Shown here one piece after another: positions 30,476 to 41,800 of a DNA stretch of 64,000 nt. Positions within the stretch are counted from its first letter, which is position 1. Every line of letters starts with the position of its first letter. Origin of the DNA: Pseudo-nitzschia pungens (Eukaryota > Bacillariophyta > Bacillariophyceae > Bacillariales > Bacillariaceae); NCBI GenBank assembly GCA_037355855.1, contig CM074759.1, positions 186,001 to 250,000 on the forward strand, read 5' to 3'. Under the pieces are notes generated by a model. That model had not been told where the DNA came from. It was given only the letters and a program-made list of their open reading frames with translations, and searched no databases. A program made the position numbers and the translations under genes.

Positions 30476-31561
30476 ATGAGACACCTCGAATTCATTCCGC
30501 CCCATTTCGACCCACCAACCACTCCCGGCGAGCAACCGGACCTATCGACTCTACCGAATCTACCTCTAACAGAACTACCAACACAAGTACCCATCCACCC
30601 CAACCAGAACCACCTAGACAGGCTGCGACAACGAAAGGACCAGTACAACGAAGAAAGCAGCAACAACTTTGGCAGCAGCAACTACCAAAACATCAAGATC
30701 AACCACCCCGAACTCCTCCACTCGCTCCTGCCCATGGTCATGGGGCTGTATCTGGCACTGCTGCTGTTCCTCTACCTCATTCTGAGACACGCCCGGGGAG
30801 AACGGGAGCGCGAGGAGGGAATCAACATCCCGCAACAGGTGTCCCGAATGAATTCCGAGCAGCGACGGGAGTATTTTGGGTATCTCTTTCGGGCCAACAA
30901 CACCCAGCGCACGCTGCGGTCGGAGCAGATCAAGATTCGAACCAAAAACAAGGGATGCAATGGACGTGGAGATGGTAGTGGTGATGGTGATGATGATGAT
31001 GATGAGGAAGCACAACGGCGAGAGATCGATGTCGAACAACCCTCCTCCTCTACTTTCGAAGACAGCGAGAATGACAATTACAACGACGCCTCGGTCTGCT
31101 TGTCGCTGAGTGACGGTGACAGCGACGACAACGACAGCGACGACAACGACAACGACGCCAACGCCGACAACGACAACCAGGATACGAACGGGGACAATAG
31201 CAGCAAGAGAAACAAGAGCCGCAACAAGAACAAAAAGAAAACGATCCCCAAGACGGCCTCCTCCTCCTCGAAGATTCCCGGCGAGTGCGCCATTTGCCTC
31301 GAAATCTACAAATCGGGAGACCGCGTCGTCCGGTCCGAGGACAAGAGCCGGTGTCCGCACGTCTTTCACAAGGAGTGCCTGGTGGAGTACCTGGCGATCA
31401 ACAAGCAAAAGCACAACGATCCGGAGCAGCAGCGCAAGGGCCGGGAGGCGCCGCCCAAGTGCCCCATCTGCCGACAATCCTTTTGCGCGCTGCTGGCGCC
31501 GCCGCCAAAGCGGCGCCGGAGCCGGTCGTCGTCGACGCGGGGGAGATCGCGCAAATCATAA
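30476..31561 (+). CDS. Single-pass membrane RING-H2 finger protein, putative E3 ubiquitin ligase
   Basis: 361 aa from ATG 30476 (ACACCATGAG context); the frame is open upstream, but this is the best start. One transmembrane segment at about 84-105 (LLPMVMGLYLALLLFLYLIL) is followed by a basic stop-transfer RHARGERERE. A long acidic Asp/Asn/Ser linker (about 165-250) and a Lys/Arg block precede the RING-H2 domain from Cys271: CAICLEIY, then RCPHVFHKEC, then a long loop and CPICRQSF. The C-x2-C, C-x-H-x2-H-x2-C, C-x2-C ligands are all present. Such proteins pass ubiquitin from E2 to membrane-associated substrates. The tail is Arg/Ser-rich (KRRRSRSSS). The loop between ligand pairs is longer than usual (AINKQKHNDPEQQRKGREAPPK region). 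Confidence 0.88.
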   Translation: MRHLEFIPPHFDPPTTPGEQPDLSTLPNLPLTELPTQVPIHPNQNHLDRLRQRKDQYNEESSNNFGSSNYQNIKINHPELLHSLLPMVMGLYLALLLFLYLILRHARGEREREEGINIPQQVSRMNSEQRREYFGYLFRANNTQRTLRSEQIKIRTKNKGCNGRGDGSGDGDDDDDEEAQRREIDVEQPSSSTFEDSENDNYNDASVCLSLSDGDSDDNDSDDNDNDANADNDNQDTNGDNSSKRNKSRNKNKKKTIPKTASSSSKIPGECAICLEIYKSGDRVVRSEDKSRCPHVFHKECLVEYLAINKQKHNDPEQQRKGREAPPKCPICRQSFCALLAPPPKRRRSRSSSTRGRSRKS

Positions 31562-32986
31562 CCATCAAAGCAATAATGACAATAATAATGATAAGAAGAA
31601 GAAGAATAGTAGTTCATAGCAGCGGCAACATACAGTGGAAACGGGCAAACAACCAACGAGTACCGACAACAACATTAACAACCGGGGGGAACACAACGCG
31701 CAAGGAATATGAGTATCATAATATATATTATTACAATAATAGAACAAACTATTATACGGTATCGAAAAAACTCTAACGTATATAAAAAAATTGAACCACT
31801 ATTAAAGTGGGAGAGCATTCATTCCCTTTGTTCGAAGAATCTTATACCCAATACAATGATAGAATACTAGGCTCGCGCATTCGAAACAAAGTGCTCGCAG
31901 CTGGGTGGGTTGGTGAAAGAATCGAAATCGTTTCGTGCCGCGTCCCGTCTCGTCTTTCTTTTTGTGTCTTTGCTATGAAACGCACGTTCCGCATGGTAAT
32001 TACCTGGCACGATGGTTTGTCGTGGGCGAGAGACGTTTCTGCGGGCGCAAGATACTCGCTCCCGTTGGCTGCCGCCGTTCGTAGTTTGCAGGCGAGGCCG
32101 ACCGAGGCGAGACCGTCCGTGCTGCGTACACTTCCGTACGATCCGGTGTTCTCCAGCTCCGGATTCGTTGGGCCGTCGCTCTCCTTCTCGGAGTACAGTT
32201 TCGGCTCGGTATCTTTGCCGTTCGTAGATTGTTTGCCGGTGAGCAAGGAATACAGAAGGCGACGTTGCCGTCTACTGCAAACAGAGTGTGAAGTATTGTG
32301 AATTCGCTGTGGAATGATTGTGATTCTAAATTCTTATTCTAAGGACACGTACACGTACACGTACAAACGTACACGTACATACATCAAAACAAGGGCATTC
32401 TCTCGTTTCTCGCCGGAGTCGATTCCTGATTGATTGGTTGGTTGGTTGAAACGGAGTGTGATCTGGTTCATCCGGAGGGAGAGAATAAAGATACATAGAC
32501 GGTTTGGTAATGTAACGCGGGACGCAATGGAACCTCTTCAGGATTGCGACCGTGTTGGTAGCTCCGGTAGGTATAAGATGGCGCTTTGGAACACCAGGAA
32601 TACAAAACGTCAACGCAATTCGTTGAATGTTTTGCGCTGCGGCTCACTTATCCAATTTGGCAAAGGATGGAACCGAATTCATTACAGTTTGTCGAGGTGA
32701 ACAGAAATCAGCTGGATGTGTAGTGGGTTGCATTGGGTTGCATTGCATCGCCTCCATTCTTGTTCCAGAAGAGAGAGGAAGGACCTAATGATCCTATCCA
32801 ATCATCCTCTTCCATTCATACCTTGATCCCCGTGGTCACGGTGCCGCGTGCTTTCTTGCTGATCGCCAGAGAGGCATTTCTTTCATATCTTCATCCATCG
32901 CTCGTTGGTTGTGAGTCGGGGATCGCTCGTTCGATTGACCCCCCTCTCCATGCATTTGCATTTGAAACAAACGCGCAAACCATCGG
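31562..32986. other. Convergent intergenic region
   Basis: No supported gene. Open frames on both strands at 31807-32301 lack domains. It has a palindromic hexamer repeat of ACGTAC at about 32343-32382, and GGTTGGTTGG and GGGTTGCATT simple repeats near 32440 and 32725. Confidence 0.5.
32343..32382. repeat. ACGTAC palindromic hexamer repeat
   Basis: About six copies of ACGTAC with one insertion of AA. Each unit contains the self-complementary core GTAC or ACGT. Confidence 0.75.
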
Positions 32987-33400
32987 TCAATCAATAGCCT
33001 CCGCATCGAGAACAGGTAGATCCTTCGTTGCTCCCAACACTCCAAAGATGATGATCACCATGGTCAGAAAGATGATGCAAACGTAGATCAGCTGGCGACA
33101 CGCCTCGATGTCCACCACCAGGGTTCCGTTGCCGGAGGTCCTCCTCACCATGGCGGAGGTGAGCGCCGAAAAACCCTCCGGTTCGTCAGCATCAAAATCG
33201 TCATCGAAATCGTCAGCATCATCATCATCATCATCATCCGTTTCGCTGCATGCTTCCACGTCGGAAACATCCAGAGAGCCGTATCCGACCTCGGGCATGG
33301 ATCGGAGGGGAGCGCAGCCCACCACAACACCACCGACGCCATTTTCGTTGGGATCGGGCAGGGACTCAAAGGGAAGGGGCTTGCGGCCTTTCGGGGACAT
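32987..33400 (-). CDS. Small acidic single-TM membrane protein, unknown
   Basis: 137 aa from ATG 33400. Residues 1-50 are polar with Pro/Gly (KGRKPLPFESLPDPNENG). A dense Asp run (about 53-72) follows. A C-terminal transmembrane helix (LIYVCIIFLTMVIIIFGVLGA, about 104-124) ends with a short acidic tail (TKDLPVLDAEAID). The layout is that of a tail-anchored or type II membrane protein. No family recognised. The + strand frame overlapping it is a shadow of the Asp run. Confidence 0.6.
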   Translation of the reverse strand: MSPKGRKPLPFESLPDPNENGVGGVVVGCAPLRSMPEVGYGSLDVSDVEACSETDDDDDDDADDFDDDFDADEPEGFSALTSAMVRRTSGNGTLVVDIEACRQLIYVCIIFLTMVIIIFGVLGATKDLPVLDAEAID

Positions 33401-35803
33401 GCTTTGTTCGTGAGTGCGGGCAGGATTTCTCGTCGGACGTGTCTCTATCGATTGGGATGATTCCTTTTTTGTGCGGATGGTCGATTTTCTTCCTTTTCGA
33501 TTGGGAGATGGGAGTTTCGAAGATTGCTTCCGGGGCAGTGGTTCTCTGCTCCTTGTTGCTGCTTAGGATTTGTAGTATTGTTCCGGAGTACCGCACCCTA
33601 GCTGCCTTGGTTTCGCAGTATTGTTTTCGGGGGGTGTGGTTCTCTTTTTCGTCTCCTGCTAATGTAATGTCTCCGGGGTGATGGTTCTCTGTTTGAGTGC
33701 TGCTAACTGGTCAGTATAGAGGCCAGAGGAGCCAGTAACTCGATGTTTCACCAGCAACCAGAATAAGAACAACCGCAACAGAGACAACGACAAGAGTACC
33801 AACGTCTCGCTTTACAAGTGACACACCGACACCGCTCAGAGATACAGATACACCATTTTTGTTGACAACTGTTCTTCTATATGGAACGCCACACAATCTG
33901 TTGGGGATCCAACTTCTGTAATATTGTAGAATTGTTTTTTGTCCACCGATGGTTTGTGAAGGGCGAAAAGTCAATCTCGAGACTACGAGTGCAAGTACTG
34001 GTACGGGTATCCAGTACACAAGAAACAACCATCTGGAAGGTGGTCACATTATTGTGCACATCTGTCGAATGTTGCTTAGTGCAGATGGTCTCGTTAGTTC
34101 ATTATTCGTATTCTTCTGTTCTATTTTTGAATCGCGACCCGTATTCCATCGGTAGTTTGGTTTCCTCAAATTCCGAACCGAAGGAAAATCGGGAACATCT
34201 TCGGGAAGAATTGCACAAAGGAATGCCTATTAGTTCATGGGAGTTGTATGGCACATGCGTCGCACACTCTGATTGGTTCCACGTCATATTGGAAGTATCC
34301 AACGAGCGATACGGGTGGGTAACTTAAATGTGAGTACCAGTTGCTTTCGAAAATACCGTCTCCTCGAAGAACAAAGAAGGAGTCACACCAGAACTTCACT
34401 TCATTCGCCACGGACTAACCTTACCGGTATGAATAACCGAAATCCGAACAATTTTAGTTCTTCGCTAGACCGCGTACTAAGAATTTCGACGTAGGAACAA
34501 TAAGTGTTCCGATTCAGTCGTGATCTTTAGCAGGTTCACGACTCGAGCCCCCAAACTCGGCGGACGGTTGCATTCCAACAGAAAAGCCAAGATGAATTTG
34601 ATTAAGTAACTTACTGAGATGATGAGATGATTCAATCATTCTTCCCCTTCCTCTCCTCTCAATCAATGTTTCCTTCGAGAGTGCGTCTCAACGTCGTCTC
34701 GTTACTAGAAATAGAACAATCAACGCCAGAGAGTGATTTCGATGATGTCACCGCCATGATTATTACTTCTAGTACTTCTTCGTAATACGAAGTAAGCCTT
34801 AAGATTTACGGTACGAAAATCGAAGTATTTTTATTTTTTTGTCCCATCGTCTGTGAGGCTCTCAGGACAGTGACATCAGTCGTGATAAAAACAGTTAACA
34901 ATGTCAGCAGTACCTTAGGAGTAGATGCGTACAAGCATGATGTCCCCCTAATGAATACGAAGTAGAAGTACAATTAATGATCAGGGAGAAGTAACGATAA
35001 GAACGAAGAAAACTACGTGTACTTCGTATTACGTAGTACTACCATACGACAAATAATAGTACTACTAGTACTATTACTATTACTACTACTACTACTACTA
35101 ACGTTTCGTGTTCTTGAACATCATGTCATGAAAGTGCGTAAGCAATACCATAGAAAGAAGTAAGGTCTTAGTACAACAGAAAGGACGCTTGTTATACTAC
35201 ACCAAAGATTACAAATTCTGGATACTGCATGGTGCCATCCTAGAAGAGTTTAATTGCCATGATGGTGTGCATACTACTACTAGTAGTTAGTCTGCACCAA
35301 CTTGTGATAGCTGGTACTAGTAGCTTTTAGGAGGATGAAAGTCAGCGTACTGAAGTGACTTGCCTAACTACTAGTATTACTACTAGTAGTATTACTACCT
35401 GTGACCCTCCATCCGAAGGAGGTGATAACAGAAAGGCATGAAAGCATATCAGATCACTTCCATAGGTCAATCATCTAATCTTCTTGTTTCTAGCAGTAGA
35501 TGTCAGTGACCCCAGAATCCCCAGAGGGAATTTTGCAATTAGTATCCCCAGTTCACCAAAGAAGATGACCCATGTAGTATGAAGAACAGCAAGAACAACC
35601 ACCACAACAATTTCTCAAGCTTTGCTATTGTGAGAGACTCATTGCAATTTAAATTAATTGATAGAAGGAGCGTGAGAGGGGCGACCCTTGGTCATGTAAA
35701 GCATTTGTCATGGTACGTGTTTAACACAGCATCTTGGCATTGGATGGATAGAAGACGAAGCTACTTTCGATGGATTTCGAATTCGCATGCTTGCATGCTC
35801 CCA
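33401..35803. other. Intergenic region with microsatellite
   Basis: 2.4 kb without a supported gene. Contents: ACT/AGT microsatellite at 35045-35405, TACTTCGTA/TACGAAGTA palindromes near 34780 and 35020, and assorted short ORFs (for example 33881-34327) with no domain. Confidence 0.5.
35045..35405. repeat. TACTAGTA trinucleotide microsatellite cluster
   Basis: Blocks of ACT/AGT triplets around CTAG at about 35050-35100, 35270-35290 and 35370-35400, the same type as at 5 and 19 kb. Confidence 0.7.
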
Positions 35804-38659
35804 TCACAGGCACCTTTCCAAAAACGAAGAAATCCGCTCCTCCATGAAGATCTTGTCATCGAGTCCTCGGGGAACGTGGCGCTCATCTGGAAAGAGCAGG
35901 AGCTCGTATTGCTTTCGGCTCTTGATCAACGAGTTGATCAGACGAGCCGTGTGGCGAAAGTGGACGTTTTCATCGATCAGCCCGTGGACCAACAAGAGAC
36001 TGCCATCGATCCGGTCGACGTAGGGCATGACCTCTGATCGCGCATAACCGTCCGGATTGGAAGCCGGGGTTCCCATGTATCGCTCGGTGTAGCAGGTATC
36101 GTATCCGTCCCAGCTCGATACCATGGCTCCGGCAACAGCAACCTTGAAGACATCGGGACGCTTGGCGAGGCACATGGCACTCATGTATCCTCCGTAGCTC
36201 CAGCCGTAAATTGCCACTCTCGCAGGATCGACAATGCCCTTTTCGACCCAGTGCTGGACGGCCGCCACCTGGTCCTCCACTTCCAGGTTTCCCATGTCGT
36301 AACGAATTGCCGTTTCAAAGTCCAGACCCCGCCTGGCCGACCCGCGGTTGTCGACCTTGATAACGGCGTATCCCTGGGCACGCAGCCGCTGCGCACGCAA
36401 ATCCACCGTCATTCCGTAACTGTCCGTGACCATTTGCGCGTGGGGTCCACCATACACCGAAACGACCGTTGGGTAGGGTCCCTCTCCGTAAATCTCCGGA
36501 TCGGGTTTGTAAATGGCGCCGTGTAACGTAGCGGATGGTTTGCCGGAAGCGTTGTCGTTTTGGGCAATACTGGAGACATCGAACCACTCCGGAGCCGGAA
36601 GGGAGAGCTCATGGACTCGGGGATCGGTCTTGGATCCATCGTGGAGCATTCGCAGAATCGATCCGTCTTCCAGCGACCGGACCGCCACCTTGTGATGTTC
36701 GTTGATGGAGGACCAGGAGTCGACAAATATACCCGTCTTCGTGTTGATCGCTAGAACGTTGTGCACTCCACCCTCGGGAGTGATGCGGCGAACCTTTTCT
36801 CCGTCCCCGTAAAAGTCAATGGAAGTGCAGTAGAGATGCGATTCCTTGGCACCGTCCTTGGTACCGGTGAAGTAATACGTGTCGCGCTGCTGGTCGACCA
36901 TGTCGGCCGTGCAGACGTCGACCATCCACTCGTCATTGTCCGGATTTTCGGGATCGAGCGTGATTGGGACGATCATGTTCCCGCTGTTGCTGTCGTGCAG
37001 ATACAAATGGCGGAATCCGGTATCGCGCTCACTGGCCCACACAAAGCCTCCAGAGGGGAGAGGGACCAAGATGTCGTGGAGGTTGTGCCAGGCACCCTCC
37101 TTGGCGGTTTCGCGAATCAATTCCTTCCCCGGAATCGGTCCCTCGCCATCACCGGTGCCATCCACGTCGAATCGCAAGACGACCAGTTCGGTTTGCTCGC
37201 GGTTCATGACCTGGACGTACAGGTGCTGGTCATTCAAGAATGGACTCGTGACTCCCCACTGGACCCGGGCAAGGTACATGTCCTCTCCAAAGGGAGAATG
37301 AATATCGAGCCACTGGACGTTGTCTTCGTTTCCTTCGCTGTCCAAAACTCCCAGTTTTACCTTTGGGTTGGGCATGCCCGCAAATGGATACCTGTGGTCC
37401 TCCTGTCTGGCCGGATCGGCCTGACCCTGGTGCATAATTCGATAGTTGGGAATGTGCGACTCGTCGCTCTGCTCAAAGGCGATGTATTGGGAATCGGGCG
37501 AGATCCAAAACCCCTCGTTCCGGGACATTTCTTCCATTGCGATGAAATCCGCGAGACCGTTCACGACGCCTCCCGCGGCATCGTGGGTGAGCCTGATGGG
37601 AGGGGGGATCGTCCCATCTGCTGGAGCCTCCGTGGGTGCCGCGTACAGCTCGTTTTCGCACACAAATACTACCATGGATCCGTCGTCGCTCACGTGCGGA
37701 TCGATTACGCTTCCGGGCAGTACCGAAGAATCGACAATCTGCACCAATTCGTTGTTGTTTTCGCCTTCTCTCAACACAAAGAGATCGTTTCCAATCGGAC
37801 ACAAGAGAACCTTCTTGTTTGCACTGTATTCGAAATTAGTGATCCCGGTTTCCAGTTGCCGCGTGCGTTCCCGGCGGAGCTTTTCTTCCTCCGACAGTGT
37901 GTCCTCCTGACCGACTCCTTCGGGTGGCTTGGCCAGCTCGGTGGTGACGTCGTCGGTGTCTTCCACTGCAATGATCCCGTCGCGAATAAAGGTTCGTTTC
38001 CACAACCGTTGCGTGAGGCCCGCATCGCCACTGCCGGCTCCGAGATAGATCAGGCTCTCGTTGTCGGCCCCGAATCGGATTTTGGTCGGCGCTCCCGCGC
38101 GGGACAGAAAGGCACGACCAGGATATTTGGCAATGTCCTCAAATGTGATGGAATCGGTTCCATCGGGAGTGGGAAGTGCCTCCTTGGTGGGGAGGTAGCT
38201 GCTCTGCGTTCCCTTGTTGTTCATTGGTTCTGCGCAAGTGGAGGGAGTGGCCGACAAGCGAGTTGCAGTAGTGGTCGCAGACGACAAGTGCGGAACCGAA
38301 AATGATGTTCCGACCGAAAGAAATGCAAGCAGTATCACCGCAAAGTAGCAGCAAGAAAAGGAAGCGGACGATCTAGTGGTTCTCGTTGTGCGTTTTGTCG
38401 TGTGGATCCTCCATGTATTCAATAATGCACGTTGCTGGCGTTGCTGCTGCCGTGACCGCTCGCAAAGACTATTGGTGCAGATAGGGAAAACATGATGTTG
38501 GCACAAAAATAGAACATTTCTTTCACGTCAGGAATGAATGAATCGAATCGAAACCACCGCCGGATATGTGAACCAAGGAAGCAATGCGTACAATACAATG
38601 CATATCTAGACGCGATACGATACAATTGCATACGGCACCATACTTCATACTTACTGCAT
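35804..38659 (-). CDS. S9 family (DPP IV/prolyl oligopeptidase-like) serine peptidase
   Basis: The long frame ends at 35804 and has no ATG before the N-terminal hydrophobic segment; its upstream limit is a TTG at 38506. A start at ATG 38659 followed after two bases by a consensus donor (GTAAGT, 38654-38649) and an acceptor AATAG before 38468 restores the frame. This gives a 5-nt coding exon, a 186-nt intron and an 889-aa product; the splice is inferred. Hydrophobic SFSCCYFAVILLAFLSVGTS is followed by FSVPHLSS and a Ser/Thr/Arg-rich stretch, like a diatom plastid bipartite presequence. A beta-propeller-like region is followed by an alpha/beta-hydrolase with GWSYGG (Ser759), HGLIDENVHF (Asp834) and DERHVPR (His866), the complete triad. 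S9 enzymes release dipeptides or cut after Pro. Confidence 0.9.
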
Positions 38660-38724
38660 TTGTGTTGTCGTGTCGAAACCAGTCCTTGATCTACGTTGAT
38701 CTCCTCCAATCTTCGCTTCAGTAC

Positions 38725-39250
38725 TGGTAAGTCTTACCAAAGAGCGTTGATGAAAGATATTATTGTGATCAATATGATGAAATAATAATTGGATCAGAAA
38801 TCAAGGTGGGATGGTGACGCACGGTAGAAGTGAATAATGATGTAAAGGGTACCGTAAGGTTTACAAGTAATCTTACCGGTACATTACATCATAATCTTAC
38901 TGTAATGTTACGGAAGGTTTACGCGTCAAATGGATAACATCATCATCTACCAAGTAGCGGAAATGCAGGTACGAAGATACGAAAGGTTTACGAGTGCCTG
39001 CATAACCTTACCTTTACGTAATTTACCTGGGATGCAATTCGTGATTCATTCGTAAAACATGTACTGTGTTGTACGTAGTTAAAAATGCAGGAGAGGCCCC
39101 CATTTATTTTTTACGAAGTACTTCGTACGAAGTAACCTTACGGTAATCTTACTCGTAAACTTTAAAAATTAATTACTGTATTTTTTAAAAAGTAATGTTC
39201 TTAGTACGAGTAAGATTACGTACCGGTATTTAGTATTTACCGGTAATCTT
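38725..39250. promoter_or_regulatory. Dense cluster of GTAA/TTAC palindromic words
   Basis: Perfect dyads GTAATCTTAC (38867), GTAACCTTAC (39132), GTAATCTTAC (39143) and GTAAGATTAC (39210) lie among variants such as GTAAGTCTTAC, CGTAAGGTTTACAAG and ACCGGTAATCTTA, and the palindrome ACGAAGTACTTCGT. The cluster starts about 65 bp from the S9 peptidase start and could be its upstream control region, but the same words occur in most spacers. Confidence 0.35.
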
Positions 39251-39445
39251 ATGCTGCGATACACACAACAATGTAAGTACCAGTACGTACTATTGCTGAT
39301 TACGTACTCGTACATTGGCATACACGTAACTACCACAAGGCACGTGTACGAACCAGCATACAGAACAAGAGTAATTACCGGTACGAGGATGATTGATGAC
39401 TCTCTCACCCATTACCCACCTTGAACCTACCGTACGGTAATTACG

Positions 39446-40040
39446 GTATCGTCTAGTCGCGGCATTGCCCAAAATCGAAGCTATCGCTTGTCCTTTTTGC
39501 AAAAATTGTAACTTCTAAAGTATTAAACCAATAGCAACAAGTAATGGCTCATTAGAAAGCTCTCGCTCTCCTCTTTCCATAGGTACTACAAAATTCTTAT
39601 CAGCTGTCCCCCGGTTCTACGTCCCCAACTACTAATTTCTACTGAAACCCAGGGACAGCTGATAGGAATTCTGTAGTATATGGTTTTCTATACTTCAGAG
39701 GTCCTCTTCTTGTTGAAAATACTCAACCAAGTATACACATGGGAACACATGAATGTAAAAGTTACCTTCGATTTTGGGCATCCAATTTCTACGTATTTTT
39801 TGTACTAGGTTGACCCATTTGATTTAAAAAAATTGGGTCTTCGGCGCACCTCTTTTGTCGGTTAGGTTGTTTTTGGCGCACCGGAATCTCTTTCCGAAGA
39901 TGAGTAATATTTGACTAAAAAGATTAAAAATGTAACTTCGACTGAAATAACAATTTTTTAGTCGAATGAGTCTCATGTAGAAATTAGTACCAGAAAGGGA
40001 TGCCCAAAATCGAGATTTTTATGCCGCGACTAGACGATAC
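39446..40040. mobile_element. Composite inverted-repeat element (candidate MITE/foldback), about 595 bp
   Basis: Outer inverted repeats of 20 bp are exact: GTATCGTCTAGTCGCGGCAT at 39446-39465 and its reverse complement at 40021-40040. The sequence GCCCAAAATCGA occurs next to both ends in direct orientation (39467 and 40002) and once inverted in the middle (about 39766), so smaller inverted modules are nested. No transposase ORF and no clear target-site duplication was found, so the class is open. Confidence 0.6.
39578..39683. repeat. Nested hairpin with 27-bp arms
   Basis: Left arm 39584-39610 and right arm 39652-39678 pair at 25 of 27 positions; both centre on TATCAGCTGTCCC in reverse-complement form. 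Flanking CCATA extends the arms slightly. The loop is about 41 nt. It lies inside the larger element at 39446-40040. Confidence 0.75.
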
Positions 40041-41284
40041 TGTACCTTATGTAATCGTTGCCTTCCTTGTACGGTACTGTACGAACATCACTCTCAATTA
40101 CTACTACTTCGTACCGTACCTCACAACTCATCAGGTGAAAGCTCACAACTCAAACGTTTCCAAAAAACTAATCGAAGCACAAGTACGAAGTAGAACGAAC
40201 GTACCGTACATACTAATCAGGTATGTATCTCAATGTAATGATTCTGAAGAACATTTTTTCTACTTTGTAGTAAGGTTTACTCAATGACAAAAATATCATC
40301 ATCACGAAGTGTGAGAAACAAACGAACCCCAATTATCAAGAACTCTGATTATCGTTCTTTGTTTTCAATGATATGCACAGAGCTTTGGAATAAATCCGAA
40401 CGATCATAGATGCTTTTGTTCTTTTTTAAAAATCCTTAAGTTGTACTACCAGAATGGGGCTATTAAGTGAGGCTTTCACACTCAAGTATCCCACTCAATA
40501 TTCTGTCAATCCTTCCCTTTTCGATTTCCAACAGAAAATCAACATCCTTGATATGCGTTATTACCGTTTGGTCTCGTTCAGAGAAGGAATTTGTTTTGTC
40601 ATATGAGTAAGTGATCAATTCTCTTATGCGTGTACCTGGTAATGTGAAATACTAATATAGGTGGACCTGACGAGATTAATCTTATTTTTATGGAATCCTC
40701 ACCTTTCTGGGTGACGTTTTAAAAAAATGAACCATACAATTATTATATCTGCATAAATCAGGTCGTAATGCATCACAGTTCGTGGAGGTTCCCAATACGG
40801 CATGCAAAACGAACCGATCACACCCAATTTAGCTTAAAAGGAAACAAAAGAATGATGACAAAAGTTTGTGTGGGACGGCGTTGTCTGCATTGCTCAACCT
40901 CCCGCTATGGGCTTACGTGTCTACCAATTCCCGTATGGGTGGGACTCAATTTCTCCCGTTGCGTACCACCGGATCTCGCTTAAAAAAACGTAGGGTTATG
41001 TTGAGGAGTGTGTGGTGCTTATCGAGTGGTATGAATCTGTCATCTGTCGTCTGTCGGACTGAATTTTTCACATCCAACCGACGACAATAGTATCCGATGC
41101 TTGTGGCGGAACGCTTTGTAGCAGATTGAATAGCATTGTATGGGCAAGAGGATGGAGAAGTTTCGCTATTGTACAACAGTTTATATAATATGTTACCGAA
41201 ATGATTTCTAAAACTATCGTGTTGAATTTTGTTAATGAAAATCTCATGAGAGACATGGCTCCTCACTTTCCCCCGGCCCCAGAT

Positions 41285-41800
41285 TTACAGTCCATTGCAC
41301 TCGCTAGATCTCTTTGCAAGGCATCTGTTGTGAAATGTCGTGCCATTGCAGATGATTGTCCTCATGGGCTTGTCAAAGCACTTTTCGATGAAGGAGCACT
41401 CGTCGTCTATTTCCCATCCGTCCAATTCTGCGGAGCAAACGTCGTTGTAAATTTTCATGACGACTTGGCCGTCGTCGTTTTGCTTCTTGCATTTGAGAGG
41501 ATAGTATTCGGCAGAGTCGCAGTTCGACGGGCTTGTGATGGGGGAGGGCGACACCGGCTCGATTTCCTTCAGAAAGATGTTGTGGTTACAACCAGACAAG
41601 AGATTGCGGAAGGCGTTCGTTGTGGATGAATACGCTTTCGAAATTTCCTGCAATTCACTTTCAATGCTGCTCGAAATGGAATCGTACGTAGGGAGACCTC
41701 CTCGGAGAGAAGAGGGCGATGCCGCAGCAGATTGAATAACGATTAGCATTACAAGGAAGAATTTGGTTTGCTTTGGGGTCAAAATTGTCTTGGGGTTCAT
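41285..41800 (-). CDS. Small secreted Cys protein with Kazal-like motif
   Basis: 171 aa from ATG 41800. The signal peptide (KTKFFLVMLIVIQSAAAS region, cleavage near residue 28) is followed by a Ser-rich helical segment (about 37-65) and a C-terminal part with ten Cys. Near the end, IICNGTTFHNRCLAKRSSEC resembles the Kazal core CGxDGxTYxNxCxL...C, and an earlier stretch, LKCKKQNDDGQVVMKIYNDVC, could be a second, weaker copy. Kazal domains inhibit serine proteases. The first Cys spacing deviates, so the assignment is tentative. Start choice is supported by the signal peptide. Confidence 0.65.
   Translation of the reverse strand: MNPKTILTPKQTKFFLVMLIVIQSAAASPSSLRGGLPTYDSISSSIESELQEISKAYSSTTNAFRNLLSGCNHNIFLKEIEPVSPSPITSPSNCDSAEYYPLKCKKQNDDGQVVMKIYNDVCSAELDGWEIDDECSFIEKCFDKPMRTIICNGTTFHNRCLAKRSSECNGL

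Larger units (their letters stand above)
38660..41284. other. Intergenic region rich in palindromes, with an inverted-repeat element
   Basis: No supported gene. It holds the densest cluster of GTAA-NN-TTAC and CCGGTA words (38725-39250), a composite inverted-repeat element (39446-40040), and unassigned sequence to 41284. An ORF at 40000-40287 lies partly in the right arm of that element and is not called. Confidence 0.6.

Noticed and set aside
31807..32301. Overlapping open frames on both strands
   Set aside because: Neither has a domain, signal peptide or convincing start, and both lie in a convergent spacer.
36761..38305. 514-aa plus-strand ORF opposite the S9 peptidase
   Set aside because: Antisense shadow; the minus strand carries the full catalytic triad and domain order.
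41201..41629. 142-aa plus-strand ORF opposite the Kazal-like gene
   Set aside because: Antisense shadow without a signal peptide or domain; the minus frame has both signal peptide and Cys pattern.
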